Source: Utricularia gibba (lineage: Eukaryota > Streptophyta > Magnoliopsida > Lamiales > Lentibulariaceae). From it: a DNA stretch of 64,000 nt. The number at the start of each line of letters is the position of its first letter. The stretch's first letter is position 1. Under the pieces are notes generated by a model that saw only the letters and a program-made list of their open reading frames with translations, did no database searches and was not told where the DNA came from. The stretch is from positions 2,542,001 through 2,606,000 of the forward strand of contig NEEC01000002.1 in NCBI GenBank assembly GCA_002189035.1. The letters are read 5' to 3'. Positions 12,115-28,200 of the stretch are shown one piece after another. Both the position numbers and the translations under genes were made by a program.

Positions 12115-12939
12115 TCTAGAAGAAGCAGCTTGGGAAGAAGATTCCTCTCCTTTTAAGCCACACTCGCCAAGGATGGGTGTACTTTGATACATGTAATGTA
12201 TATACTCCAGTTTAATTTAATATTCTTTGTTTTCCATATTTTTGACATTATATATTCCTATATAAATTATAATATTGGGGAATCAGAAGAAAACAGTAAA
12301 TTATCTCACTGACTATTAAGTGCATATATTTAATTTTCAGATGATACTATATTATTAATATCATCATATAGGTTAATATTATTATTTTCACATATTGTAA
12401 AAACATGATAATATTTTAAACTTTGATGTCATCAATATATTCTCTTTTTCAACATCTCATGTCATACCCTCCTTTTAATCCTTAGATATACACCAAACTA
12501 CTTACAATATTCACCATGGATAGTTTTGAAAATACAACAATATGAAAATACATATTTTGAAAATGTCGATTTAGATCTTTTACAAAATAGTCATCTTCCA
12601 TTTCTCTCTCACATTAAAAATAATTTTTTAAACATAGCATGATTCATTTTCCCACACACTCAAAATACAATACCTATTTTTTGTAATCTCAGATAGCATG
12701 CTAGGAATGCCCATCGAATTGTGAGCCTCATACTCAAGGCTGTAGGAGACAACCCTGAAAATCCTGGTTAGAATCAGTAGTTTTTTGAACTTACCATGTT
12801 CATAAAGTTCGTTTTTGGAGATTTGGGAGTTGATACTCTGGACGAAACGTTTGATTCTAAGGGATCTCAATCCAAACATCAGCGAAGAAATACTTCCACC
12901 TGAAATTCACACCAGAATCAAACCGTTTGGTTTCAGTTT
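12115..12939. other. HUB1 3' UTR and AT-rich intergenic region
   Basis: The HUB1 3' UTR runs from 12115 to about 12240, followed by AT-rich sequence without a supported gene. On the minus strand 12628-12879 is open and slightly protein-like (SLEYEAHNSMGIPSMLSEI), but I could not splice it to the neighbouring minus-strand gene with an intron of plausible length. Confidence 0.5.
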
Positions 12940-13658
12940 TTACTTACCTACATTGCCAAGAAATATCTTCCTCGACAGATTAGCTGTGATGAGGGCAACA
13001 ACAGTGGCTGAAGGCGCAAAAACGACATCGGGGATTATCTTCACTGGGCGTAGCTGGGGGACTTTCTCGCATGCTTTCTTTGCTATCATGGCTGCTGGTG
13101 GAGTGATTATTCCTGTGATGAGGGTGGAGTCGTCCAGCTTGCTCAGGTTCACCTTCTTCTTCATGAACTCCATGAAAATTTCCTTCTTTTGTGAGTCGTT
13201 TGTAGCTGCTTGCCATCCTTCAAAGCATTCCTGTAGTTTCTTTGCATTTCAGGTGTGCATCGGAATGTAGCAGTGGGATTGTGAGGGAGGGTAACCTGAC
13301 CTGAACTTCCTTCATGGAGGGAACATCATAGTGTTTTCCAGGCAAAGCAGCATTGACAGTGCTGGGATCAAATAGTAAACCCAGTGCAGATTGAAGAAAA
13401 GTGTTGGAGCTTGGTGATCCTGAAGAGAGGTGAGAAATCCTGACCTGAAAATATCAAGAATTGCAGCATGAAACTCCTCTAGGTTTCTGATATCTTTCTC
13501 CACAAACTGCCGGTGAAGCGTTCCGATCACTAGACTCAGCATCTGGCTGGTCGGTAGGCCTGACATTCTCAATCGCTTATACAAGTGAAACCATAACAAG
13601 AAGAGGAGGATGACTGATCTCTCTCACCTTTTCCCAGTAAGCTCATAATCATACCCAT
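12940..13658 (-). CDS. Small conserved-looking protein of unknown function (about 165 residues)
   Basis: Four minus-strand exons join in phase: 13658-13628, 13559-13445, 13361-13301 and 13230-12940, with introns of 68-83 bp that all have GT-AG ends. The start is ATG 13658 (MGMIMSLLGKGLPTSQM) and the stop is TAA at 12940. Notable stretches are FVEKDIRNLEEFHAAILDIF, AALPGKHYDVPSMKEVQ, LDDSTLITGIITPPAAMIAK and a hydrophobic C-terminal stretch (IIPDVVFAPSATVVALI). The consistent phases and protein-like composition argue for a real gene. I cannot name the family. A GTAAG donor-like motif overlaps the stop, so an extended C-terminus is possible but would need an intron of about 48 bp. Confidence 0.65.
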
Positions 13659-14148
13659 TTTAGAAGAGGAAGATGCAGAGAAGGGATAGGGAAGTCTTCC
13701 ATTTGTTAGGACTCACTTTGGAATGTTTTAGGTGAAGATGATCACCCCAAGCAAAGAATCGTCAAGATCTCTCTCTCTCTCTCCATGAAGTTATCTAAAT
13801 TCTTGCATATAAGAGAACGTTTTTGAATGCCTCAACTTGCTCATGGCTCAAACAGATACACCTGACAATCCTATCATCGGTTGAGTACGTCCTGTGCAAA
13901 GGTAGATACTGCAACGAATGCCGCAAAGGATTCATCAAAGGTGGAGAGTTCATATTCGATGTATATCGGATGATAGGAGTAGTGCGCTTCTCGCTTGAAA
14001 GCATGATATTGAGCACGTTAATGCTGGTATGCAAATTCTGTCTGTTGAGCAATGAGAAATCTAGGCTGCATATTGTCCTTGCAAATAACAGTGCAACAGA
14101 ACCGACTCTGACAAAGCAAAACAGGTAACTTTCCAAGGTAGAGCTCAC
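13659..14148. other. Intergenic spacer with (CT)n tract
   Basis: This is the promoter and 5' UTR of the small minus-strand gene and the 3' UTR of the C2orf69 homologue. A CT dinucleotide run lies at 13769-13783. The minus strand 13795-14148 is open in frame with the upstream gene's stop codon (see findings), but I do not call it a gene. Confidence 0.5.
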
Positions 14149-15358
14149 CTAAGTGACATCCAAAACTTCTATGACTTCAAAGTGCTGCTGCAGATCAGGA
14201 AGTTTACCTGGGAAGTAAGATCTCTCACAAAGCCTCACTTGGCTTACATGATCAGCCTGAGAAGCTTTACTTAAAAGACGAACCAGGGTATCTTTTTCCT
14301 TGCGAATCCAAGGTCGTCTGTTATCGCACCACTGCCTTGGAGTTCCATGAAACATAAACCGGACAGCAAAGGCCCTTCGATTCAGGTTCTTAACGATCCT
14401 GTTGATCGTTTCTTCATCGGTGAGGTATGCTCCTTTAGTGTTGAGTCCAACATCTACATAGTGGATTTCATTTATGCTGTCAAAGAGGCTCTCTTTTGAA
14501 GTTGGTATAATCAAGTCATCTTCTCCAAGAACAAGTGTTTCATTGGCAGGACTCTTATTCCCTTCAATGGAGGATGAGATTGATTGGATTTCTGTTCGGC
14601 TGAACTCAGTTAAGAGCTGGTTCAGAACAGTGCCACCCTTACTGAACCCCAGAAGCGTTACTGCCGGTTTGTAGGAGAACGAAGCTGAAGCTTCAGCAAT
14701 GTATGGTGCATTCTCCTTCCCAGAAATGATGTTTTTTGCCTGCAAAAGCAGTGGAGTTCCTCATACATGTTTTCAACAAATTCTTGCCCACTTCTTCAAG
14801 TAAGAGCCATCGTGAACACAACTACGACTTTTCTTGATTGAAGACAATCAGTAATCAAGATAAACAGTTCTCTTACCTCTGCCAGAAATCTTGACAGCAG
14901 CAAGGCAAGAGATGTAGAGGCTGGGAAACCCGTTGGATCATAAGATGCTGGCTCTCCATGTTCATTTACAGATGGGATAAAATCCTTGTACACGGCGAAA
15001 GGTCCACTGAAGATGGAGGCCTCAACAACGTAGGCATTAAAAGATTTCCCGAACTTCGAAACCAGAACCTCAACAGTCTTTTGAGGATCAGATAATCTCT
15101 CGATCACTGGGTTATTTGTCCCTTCAACCCTATCCCCAAGAAAGAATATTGCATTGCCCGAAGGCACCTGCCATCCACAAAACATACAAAAAAAAAAAAG
15201 AGATATCTTAGATACTAGGAAATCCAGCAGAGCTTTTACAGGGTACTCACTGCAAAGCTTTTGGATGAGGGAGTGAGGAGGAGAGACGCTGCAACTCTAT
15301 AGTAAGTGCTGCAACCAACATGCAGTCCAACATTCAGAACACCACTCCAGCGGGCCAT
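14149..15358 (-). CDS. C2orf69 / UPF0565 family protein (alpha/beta-hydrolase-like)
   Basis: Three exons, 15358-15251, 15167-14877 and 14739-14149, give 329 residues with intact frame; both introns are phase 0 with GT-AG ends. Exon 1 begins MARWSGVLNVGLHVGCSTYY. Exon 2 begins VPSGNAIFFLGDRVEG, a usual opening of the conserved domain. Exon 3 carries GFSKGGTVLNQLL (about residues 154-166), the nucleophile-elbow-like motif of the family, followed by HYVDVGLNTKGAYLTD and FMFHGTPRQWCDNRRPW. In animals the homologue is linked to mitochondria; the plant role is not known to me. The stop is TAG 14151-14149, followed by a further open frame of 118 codons. Confidence 0.85.
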
Positions 15359-16050
15359 CATTCAAAAATCCTTAACACCTGTATCGCAGTTGAAAAATGT
15401 TTTATCCACAGCATGAAATTTTAAGAAACAAAGACAGTTACTACCCAGAATGGATTGCAGCACCCAGGTCGGCTTCAAACGCCAGCACCAACATTTCAGA
15501 GCTGAACGCGGTAAGACTGGATGCTAGATTGCAAATGTAATGGAAGTCTAGGGTATCGAGGTCTTCTGTATACACAAGAATCGGGCAAATATCAAAAACA
15601 GAGAATCGAACCTCTCACCGAGGCATTTCATCATACACATGGTAGGATGTGAATTAAAACCCTTGGGCGATCGAGCCAACGCTCACCATCGCACTTGCCT
15701 ACTCCAAAAATTAAACTTGTTCAGATTCACCTAATAATTTGAAAAACCTGATCGCGGAACTGAAATCCGGATAAACATCGCTCACCTGACATTCGGAGTC
15801 GCCGGATTCCGCACTCAACGTTTTCTTTCTGTTCTTACACAGGTAAGATAAAATCCTTCCCATCAATCTTCTATTTGTTAAATCTTGACATCGAATTCAA
15901 CACCCAGATGAGTTGGCTAAAGAGGACAGACTAAATCACGCAACCTGCCCCGAGAGTTCAATCGTCGCTCGCTGCTTACATCATTTAACACACTAGAGGA
16001 AAACAAGGAAGTTCTAAAAAGAAACAGGGCTCCGCCGCTGCTACTACTCC
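15359..16050. other. C2orf69-homologue 5' leader region and HSP90 3' UTR
   Basis: No coding exon is supported. Bases 15359-15840 probably hold leader exons and the promoter of the C2orf69 homologue, and about 15950-16050 the HSP90 3' UTR. Confidence 0.5.
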
Positions 16051-18642
<2,592 letters not shown>

Positions 18643-18643
18643 T

Positions 18644-18653
18644 TATATATACA
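18644..18653 (-). promoter_or_regulatory. TATA box of HSP90
   Basis: On the minus strand the sequence TATATATAAGA lies about 90-100 bp before the HSP90 ATG (18555), just downstream of the heat-shock element array. The position and context fit a core promoter. Confidence 0.65.
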
Positions 18654-18671
18654 CTGACACACCACTAGGGT

Positions 18672-18696
18672 TTCTAGATCCTTCTAGACGTTCCAA
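18672..18696 (-). promoter_or_regulatory. Heat shock element array
   Basis: On the plus strand, alternating five-base units TTCTA, GATCC, TTCTA, GACGT and TTCC keep strict 5-bp spacing, the pattern bound by trimeric heat shock factors (nTTCn/nGAAn). Three TTC-type units are exact or nearly so and the two GA-type units have one mismatch each (GAT, GAC). The array lies about 20-30 bp upstream of the HSP90 TATA box, the usual place in plant heat-shock promoters. Confidence 0.7.
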
Positions 18697-18702
18697 GCGT
18701 CT

Positions 18703-19250
18703 GATAAAACATGGGCCTAACTTAATTGGGCTGCACTCGATCCATATTTCGTTATTTTATATATTCCCCAAAAAATGAATGAATGATATTATTCTGAGAA
18801 AATTAATGTTCTGAAAACAAAATTGAGATTTATTTCTATTTTTTAGAAATAAAAATAGTTTTATCATCAAATATTTATAATTCCATAAATATTTTTATGA
18901 AAAATACTTTTGAATTTAAATTATAAAAATTATTTTTGTAAAAATGACAAATAACCAATTTTCTCACTTTTCTCATTTTTATATGAAAACCTTAAAATCA
19001 TTTTTTATCTTTTGTGTGTTAAGTAGACAAATTGCTACTATCTATTCCAAATTTAAATAAAGATTTTTCAATCAAAGTAACAAATTAATTTAAAAGTATT
19101 TACGTATTTTTTTTTACCATAATTCAAAATATTTACAATTTATTTTTATTTTTTCCAATTATTTCTGATTTTTAAATTTGGTTTTACAAAAATAGAAATA
19201 GTCCCCCAAAATTTTCTAAAACGCTAAGTAGATATGATACACTAATGATC
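18703..19250. other. AT-rich intergenic region
   Basis: Upstream flank of HSP90 and 3' flank of DNA2. It is very AT-rich with imperfect palindromic stretches (for example around 18830-18850) but has no supported gene. Confidence 0.5.
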
Positions 19251-22200
19251 CTAAAGAGAAAGGCTCCTGTTCATGTGGAGCATGCATCTCTTCAGGGGAG
19301 GAACTTGGTAGCCAATGTCATTGACGGAGACATCCAGCAACCCAGAAAGGGCTTTTACCTCCTGAATCAGGAGCTTTAGCAAGGGAACTTGGGAAAGAGT
19401 TCTGCAGCACCCAACCATTATCAGCTTCTTCTGCAAGTGCAAACCATGAGAGCAAGAGTGAGTTACAGGCTTCGACTGAAAATGGTTGTTTATTCCAGAT
19501 TGCATCTGAACCTTGGCACGTGTGAGCGCAACGTTGATTCTGTGCCAGTCTCCAAGCAATGAAGATGCGTTGCTTCGGGGTGTTCACGGGATCTCACGAA
19601 AGATACCAAAATGCAGTCCTTGTCCCTTCCCTGAAAACATCATGAAACTGAGTATTAGATCATCAAAACTGCACTCTGCTATTCTCTTTTCAAAAGTCTG
19701 GTTCGCTTAATGTTTCCACGTTGCTCTGTTCCATGGGATCATGTGCAGCTGAAGTGGTTCACTTTTCTCTTAAAACTGGAGGCGTACTAGTGACATCCTA
19801 TTAAAATTTAGGAAGGAAAAGCAAACCTGATATTTGTCAATGGTATGTATCTCGACTGATGAGGAGACATCTCCTTGGATTAGATCAGCCTGAGAGTTAT
19901 ATGGTGTGATAATGCCAATGTCCTTCTCTTCAATGCCTCGTGACAGAAGAGCTTTGGTAACCTTTTGGAAAGGTCAGAAGTTAAGGCAATGACCTATTGA
20001 AGGGAGAAAGTGAGGAGGCTATCTATTTACCTCAACAATGATGTTAGCCTCCAATGGGTTATTTAGACCTTTCTGGCCATGACTCTCAAATGCAGGCAGC
20101 AAATCTAAGCACCAGTGATGGCACGGGTAAATATGCAATCTGGTGCAGGAATTGAAAGGAACAAGAAATGTATCGAAACCTGTGTTAATGAATATAACGG
20201 GGTGATCAGGGTCGAGAACCTGTGAAAAGTAATGAAGTGTAAGATGATGGTTTACTGTTATTTTCAGTTGAAACACAAGACAGCAGTAAGAAATGAAGAA
20301 ATGACCACACCTCTGTTAGCCAGGCGGGGAATGCCACTGGATGTCTGTAGGCTAGTTTTGCGTTTTCTATTTCAGGTGAACCACATTGAAGCCGATTCCC
20401 GTATATTAAGGTATTTGATAAATGCATTATAGCTGCACACATCCGGTACTGCATTTGTGGAATAAAAGCATAGTATATTATGAGCATGGAGCATCATATG
20501 TGAACTTTGAACTAAAAAGTTAGGTACCTGATAATGCAACGCAGCAATTGCATGAGGATGGGCTTCAGAGAGCCTACAAAAGAGGCTAACACCCATACCG
20601 TTCTCCCTTGCCTCGGGACTCTGGAAACAGATGTGCGAATCAATCCTCTGTCAACTAGCTTTTCCAGAAACTCAAGAGGAGCTTCATATTGAATAGGGAA
20701 GGAAATTTACAGGTGCGAGTGTGTGCATGTAGCCAAAGGGAAAAAAAAGAAGCCCAGATAAGCATAGGGAAGAAAATTTACCTGCACAAGTGGAGGTAAT
20801 TGGTAATGATCCCCAACAAGAATGAACTTTGATGCCAGCATCAAGGGTCCCAGTGATACCTGATATTCAAAATTCCCAAAACAGGTATTACAGACAAAAA
20901 GAAAACAGGCACAAACTCCTGATTTTCAGTGGTATATACAATCAATAAGCACTTAAAAAAACGTAGCAGCAACTCCCATGGAACTTGGTCATTAAACTGT
21001 CACTCACGTAAGACTCACGGTATACAGTCAAATTTGCAGAAAGGGTACATGAGTGCAGCAAGAGTCTATGATGAACTAGTGATATACCGGCAGTGTTATC
21101 TGTCCTGCTTCATCCATGATGCACACATCGAAGCTTTTATTTGCAAGTAAGGGACTAGTTATTCCCAAGCAAGTAACAGCAACAACCTTAACACTGTCAA
21201 ACTTCTCTTTTATCTCATGTGTGCTAGCCATTCCGCTTGCTGTTGCAAAAGGTATAATGAAACCAAAATTATGCAGCATACAATGAGAATAATTATGTAA
21301 TATATTTTCTTCACAAGTTCCCTAAAGAAGAACAGACAAACTGACCTGACAAGCATTTTTCCTGAATTTCTTCATGCACCACTTCAGGTCTGCCAATTCG
21401 TATAAAGTCTATACCCTTTAAAAGTGCTGAAGTAGTTAGTCCTTGCTGAAATGATGCAACTACAAATAAGGTACAAACACATGAAGGTCAAATATCCTTT
21501 GATACAGATCTTGAAAAATGAAGTTGAGCAACCAAATGGAAATCTTTTAGAAATGTAATTCTGCCATTCTTTTAACATTTAAAAGTTCAAATTATCCAAG
21601 ATCAGCGTAGCTAAAGAATTTCACACGTCAAAAAGATCACAACACTCAGAATCATGACGTATCTCTGCACAGAAGAAACCCCGCAAGACTGCAGATATTG
21701 TTGTTAATAAAATTTAACAATTTCATATCTAATCAATATGAAGTACTTCACCTGAGTTTTCAGTTTAATAAGCAAATTATCAACAGCTGAATTTGTGTAG
21801 GATGTCAGCAAGATAGATGCACCTCTCATCAGCAGCACCTTGACAGCATGTACCAGCATAGATGTTTTTCCGGTTCCAGGCATCCCGAGTATAAGTGCGT
21901 AATCCCTTGCTGTAAGTATCTGAAAACATACAGGTGAGTCATCAGCAACTGGAAATCTCAGGAGAATTGCATGCCTTTTAATTCAATTAGACTAGATCAG
22001 ATGCCAACGTGTGACCTTTATAATTGCCCGCCTCTGATCATCATTCAAACTTTTTTCCGATGATATATATGATAATGCAGGGTCTTGACTGATTGAGATG
22101 CCACTGTCAAATTTAGGGATCTACAACAAATGTAGAAGGAAACATGGAGGCGCTATTCTGATGAAGACCAAGATAAGGTTAATACGCAGAATAGAAATTC

Positions 22201-25200
22201 ACCTCTAGGTCAACAACCATATTCCTCATGCGGGTACTACGGTCATCTGAAAAGAAGAGTTGAATAAGATTGTACCTGAAATTATTTTCTGTTACTTTTT
22301 TAATCAGTTGATAAAGACTACATAAGAAAAAGGTATATTTTTCAGACCTCATGATTGCAAATGTTGATGTAGGCTCCTCTCTGTCAATTCTCCATCTTTG
22401 CTTATGGATATCTTCTGCCGTGGAACCAGAGTGCTTCCCAGGGAGCCTTAGTTTCTTTGCAAAAGATACCTAAGGGTATGGAAATAGAAATTCATTTATT
22501 TGTGGGCAATAAAATGTTTGCAAGGTAACTCTTGCATGCATTGATCAAGATTTCGAACATTAAATATTTATTGTTCAACATAGCAACTCCCAACAGGATA
22601 CCTAAACAATTGCTATGGTACTTGTTAAACATTACTTACAGAGATAGAGTCGTTGTCCATGTCTGCAATGATCCCATTAGCAACTTGTACATTACCAGGT
22701 GCGATGCTTACGATCTACACATAGAAAAGGAGAAAAAAGAGTTTGATGTAGATAAGGATTCACAAAAAAAAAAAAAAAAGAAGAGAACCAACGCCAATAA
22801 TGCTGCTTTAACCCACGTACAATACTTCGCACATGAATACCAAGAAAAAAAAACCCAAAAATTCAGTTTCAAGAATGTTTCAAGAATGAAATTATCCCTC
22901 CTCAATGCTTGGAATATAAAGCAACAGAAGCAGAATGGCAATATAAAAGAGAGAGAGAGAGAGAGATGCACACCACGTGATCACCAACTCGAAGCTTGCA
23001 CCCTGAGAAAGATGAGCTTAAACAATTCTTATCTGCTTGCACCTCACTAAGAAAAGCATGTTCTCTCAAAAACCGGTAGACAAATCGATCGCCTTTGCAG
23101 GATCCTTTTGCAGATAGATCCAAATTTTCAAGATGTAGGGATGACAAGCAAGAAGTTTGCTCGTCGTTTTTGGACTTGTCTGAAAGCCAGTTCTCTTTCT
23201 TCACAGACTAAAATCGCAAATTTACAATGCTGAGAAGTGATTTTAGAGTCAAATACATCACATGCAGATATCGAATGATCACCTCCATATGTTTTGCTTC
23301 CAGATCAATCAATTTCTCCCATTGACGCAGAAAAGCAGTATGTGCATTTGTAATATGTGATACAAGTGACTCATAAATATCACCAAGTCCACTACCTTCA
23401 GCATCTCCTCCGTGTGCCTTCAAATATCACAAAATGGTATGCTAAGAGTAAAGCTAGCATTTTCAATGCACTTTTTAAAATTCAAGCCAAACTCACTTAT
23501 TTGGTTCATAAGAAAACCAATGGTATTTTTATCTAAAGTAGAAATTTTCAACAGCGCTGAGAAACTTCCTATTGTTCATAAAAAATCTTCCTGCATATCC
23601 CAGTGAACCAGCAAATTTGGTTTCGTCTATAAGCCACCGGTTTTGGAAAAACAGATCAGTTTGGCATGTCAGTTCTCCTTTTGAAGTGTATATTTTTTAT
23701 AATTTATTTATATTGCTAAGGTTTTCAAAACAACACTTAACTATTATTATAGTTCGATCCAACCATGCTCTAACCTTGAAACCAACACCCCAATCAGCTC
23801 TATAACTAAATGACGTGATGAACTAATCTTAATTAATGCATGAGGTACACAACTGACCTTGTGGTAAACAGAGCATGCATTGAGTTGGCGACAACTTCTG
23901 CACATGCTTAGACGCTGTATAACATTGGTGAATTGATAAGCTACACATTGGAGACAAAAAAAAAATAATGAAAAGGGATTGCTAGTTTTGTGATCGCAAG
24001 CCAAAATACTTGTAACATTGGTGGCAATTGCTGAGTTCTGGATGCCGTTAGAAGATCATTCGCAAGTTCATTGCGGCGCATAACAAGCCCAACTAAGTCA
24101 GATCTGCCAACTGAGATTCCCTGCAAAAACTTGAAAATGAGTACTTATAAATAATTTAAATTAAATTATGCGAAAAGAAGAGGTGAGGTGAAGTCACTTG
24201 TGTTTGATCTGTATGAAGATAATACAGAAGACCTTGGTCAACATTTATCTTGTATCTGGAGACATCAAAAAACAGAAGATATAAATATGGATGACAATCA
24301 GAAGACTTAGAGAGCTAATTTCCATACCGCTCAGACATCAGGAGGGTATATAACATAACCTGTGCACCATGCTCAATAGCTACCTGCACATGTACGTGGA
24401 ATTAGTCAAGGAGCTAAACTCAATGCAAAAACAACAGCATGGCTTGAAAATCTACCAGTCCACTATTTCCTTTTCCTGTTTTGAACTCCAAAGGCATGAT
24501 TTTCGCGCAAGCTTCTGCAGAATCATCACTGGTTTTTACACAAAGAGATGCATCAATCATTCCCTTTAATCCATACTTCGGGGCCCATGCCATCTCCTCG
24601 ATGTCAATCACCTATTTGAAAAGAAATATATCGTGAACATGAGAAACAAGATTCACAGCACGACTTGCTCTGCAAGACTGTACTAATGTACCCTGTAATA
24701 CTGTTGCTGGGAGCCATGCCCCAATTCATTTAGGAACATTAAGATTTAAACATGAATATGATATTCAATTAGTGTTTCATAAAAGTACGCAAGCACACGT
24801 TCACTCAATAAACAGAGAAACTTTACCTCAGAAACTTTGATCTTCTTAGAGCTTTCACCACTATTAAAAACAATGCTTGGACAATTGGGATTCTGGAAAA
24901 GAAAAAGGATCAGCTGTTGCATCAACACAATAAAAAATTTCATCCATGCGAATTATGCAAAGGCAAACTAAACTAGAAAAGGAGTCTAAAGAACCGGAAA
25001 CATTTCAAATTGCATCACATAAGTAAACTCTTCAAAAGCATCAATATTCACCTACATTATGATCTCGAAAGTCGGAAATCCAATTAAGTATTTTAGGAAT
25101 GGACTCCATCAATGTCTTCCAAATGTCACTCTCACTGACTGCAATTACATGAGCAGAAAATGAATGAAGGGGACCATTGCAACTCATCAAAGTCAATACA

Positions 25201-28200
25201 TGTGTGCACAAGTTCAATGCTTGTAAGGAAAGTTCCAGCACAGTGCTAAATTTAAACTAAATTAAAAACCTGTCAATCGTAAGAAATTAGGAGAAAAAAG
25301 CTGAATCACCTTCACATGCATAGAGGCTCTCCAGGCATTTATGGGAAGCCATTCTCGCATATTCTTCCAAGAATTCTTTAGTAGGAGATTCACTCATAAG
25401 AGCAGCCTTTATAAAGAAACAACTAGTTCAGCAAGGATGAAATATTTCTGGGTAGGTTAATGCAAAAACTGTGAATATTTCTTTGACAACCTGAAATATT
25501 TGATGCAGTATGGTACCCATCAATGCTGCAACTGAATGTTCACCCTGTTTTAACCTCTCGTCCAGTACAGTACGCCTAGGGCAGCTGAAGCTAGCAGAGA
25601 CCTATAAAATCAGGATCAGGAAAGAAATTATGTAAGATATCATATACGTCAATTTGTAAAGAAACAAGCAGCAAGAATTCGAAAAGAAGTAACTTTAATG
25701 GAAAACTCAGGTACCCGAGAACCAGAAACCAGTATGTCAGGGTGGAGAATGACAAAATTTTTCTGATCATTGACATCAAATATTCCTTGAGCGTCAAATT
25801 CACCAATTAGACTAACAGTATCTCCAGGTGCTATAGAACTGGCGTACCTAGTAAAATACAAGAGATGAGAATCGGAGAAAGCTATGAAAATAAATATTTT
25901 CTGTAATCTAACTTCAACAACAGGATGTGCCAAAATTGCCTAGGAATAGGATTTTAGATGATCTGAAAATGGATAGCAAAATCAGGGGATGAAGACTACT
26001 TCATGTTATGTAGCAGGAAGCACAGCAATGCAGTTCTCATGCAAACGTATACAAAGCCAGTAACCCATAAAACCGCGAATTAGAGGAATGAGAATGAATC
26101 ACAATAGTTCCTAAATATGTTAAAACTGAAGGATATACAAGCACCATAATTTATGTTAAATATGGTTGAATTAGTGGCAAAAAGTCAACCTTCTACAAGT
26201 TTCAAAACCGTAGGAAGCAGAAAAAGCATCCCATTAAACACTGATGCAGGTGAATCAATAGTCTACCTTCTACATGTTTAAAAACTATACAACATTGTGA
26301 ACAATCATGAAGAATTTCAATAAAGGATAGGCTGATTCTCTATGAATCATGTCATATGACTACCATTGGTCCCACAACTGCAATACCCGCTCAGTTCCAG
26401 TTTGCTCATCTAATAAACGAAGTACCTGAGTTCAAATACTCGGTTATAGACTTTTAGTTAACAACAAACGTGCCAATTTCTAGAAAATGAGTCAACCTTG
26501 CAAAAGGAACGAACACCTGAGGATTTAATGTTTTCATGACTGTCTGAAACCTTTTGAAAATGAAATGAACAAACATTGTGTCAAATGATGTCAAATTGAG
26601 AGAAGAAGAAATAAAAGTCAAAACAAATCATACCTCCAACACAAGAAAACTAGGCATAGAATCGCCTAGTTCCTCATTTTCAAATTTTCCAATGAAAGCA
26701 TCAGCTTTTAGACCTGTCTCACCATCTAAGGGCGTCTTATCATTACACTGAGATTGTTCAACGGAAATCATATCTTCAACTTGATCCAAGAGCTCGATAA
26801 GAGCCTGTGAATTTTTGGTTCGTTATCGTGTTAATGGCATACATGAATACTTATTCCTTCGACCTTTCTCATGTTAACGCAAAACTATGGCCATCGGGAG
26901 ATGGCTGAAACTAGAATACCTTTTTGTGGTGTGTTGAGCCTCGTTGATCTAGTGCTCCCATTGAACCCGGCTTTTGGACACCCTACATCCCAACCAGATG
27001 AAAACATCCAAATATAACAAGAAAAGAAACACATGCGTTTAAAGAGAATGCTCGTTTGTTAACACCTTTTCATGGCAACAAGACAAGGAAGGTGGAGTGG
27101 TGAATGGACTTTGAGTGTTAGCTGCTTCTGATGTATTGTTATTACTCCCACTGATTCCATGAGGACACATCACATCACCTGACCTCAACTGCTTTAAGTA
27201 AGGCCCTTCAGAGAATCTCAAAGATGTCTCATCTGCTGTTTGTGGACGTGGATGTGAAGGAAGCCAACTTGTTTGCTTTTTGAGTACGCCAGGAGAAGTC
27301 ACTACCTACAAATATAAACAATCCTTGGTTTATTCAAATCAGAAACACACCTGGATCACCAAAGCAAATTTAGATAACCTTTCTTAGTGAACACTGACTC
27401 ATTGAGTTAAACCTTGTAGAATCCGCCAATATCCTGACTCCCCCATTTGGATTCTTAGATATGGCACGAAGCTTCTCATTTACTGGGGATATTTTCCATG
27501 TTACCTCATCGACAACATCATCCTGACTCATTTTTATCAACTAGACAGAAGAAAAAAGTAAATGCATTTTAAAAAAATATGAAAAAAAAAAGAATAAGAA
27601 ATGTAATAGGGGAAGATGATGAGTAGAAACAATGAACCATAAGAAGCATCATTCATGTTTTCATTAAGATACGAGATGAATACTTGAAATAAATAAGAAA
27701 ATTACTCCAGGATGGGATAAAACAAATATGCTGACTGACATTAAGATGTTCAACTATAACACGGTACCAATGACGAATTCCGACATGTGCCTGTAGTAAA
27801 AAAATAAATGAACTTTTTCGAACCCAGTTTGTATCCCTGATTTCTATCACCATGCATTGCAGGTACCCTTGAAGTATTTGTTTAGTTATGCCTATACTAC
27901 CATTTAACTGATTGTCTCATTAGGGATACAAAAGTTGCTAAAATATCAAGAATACGAGGTACAGGGTTACTTGCAGTCACCATTCCCGGTGAAAATTTGA
28001 ACCGTTTAATGGAGTTCGACTTTGAAGCCTCGGGCGACACTTCCAGCTGATTGTCCTCAGGATCCACTATCACGGGTAGCAGATTTTCATCTCCCTTGTC
28101 ATCCTCCACATTGAGTAAACGCCCATTACTTCTTGAATTTGTCAAATCCCTATCAATTTTACCATTCACATTCGGACATTCAGGAACCGGCACAACATTC

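Noticed and set aside
12628-12879. Minus-strand open frame with EYEAHNSMGIPSMLSEI as further exon of the small unknown gene
   Set aside because: Joining it needs an intron of about 48 bp, shorter than any other in the window and below the usual plant minimum.
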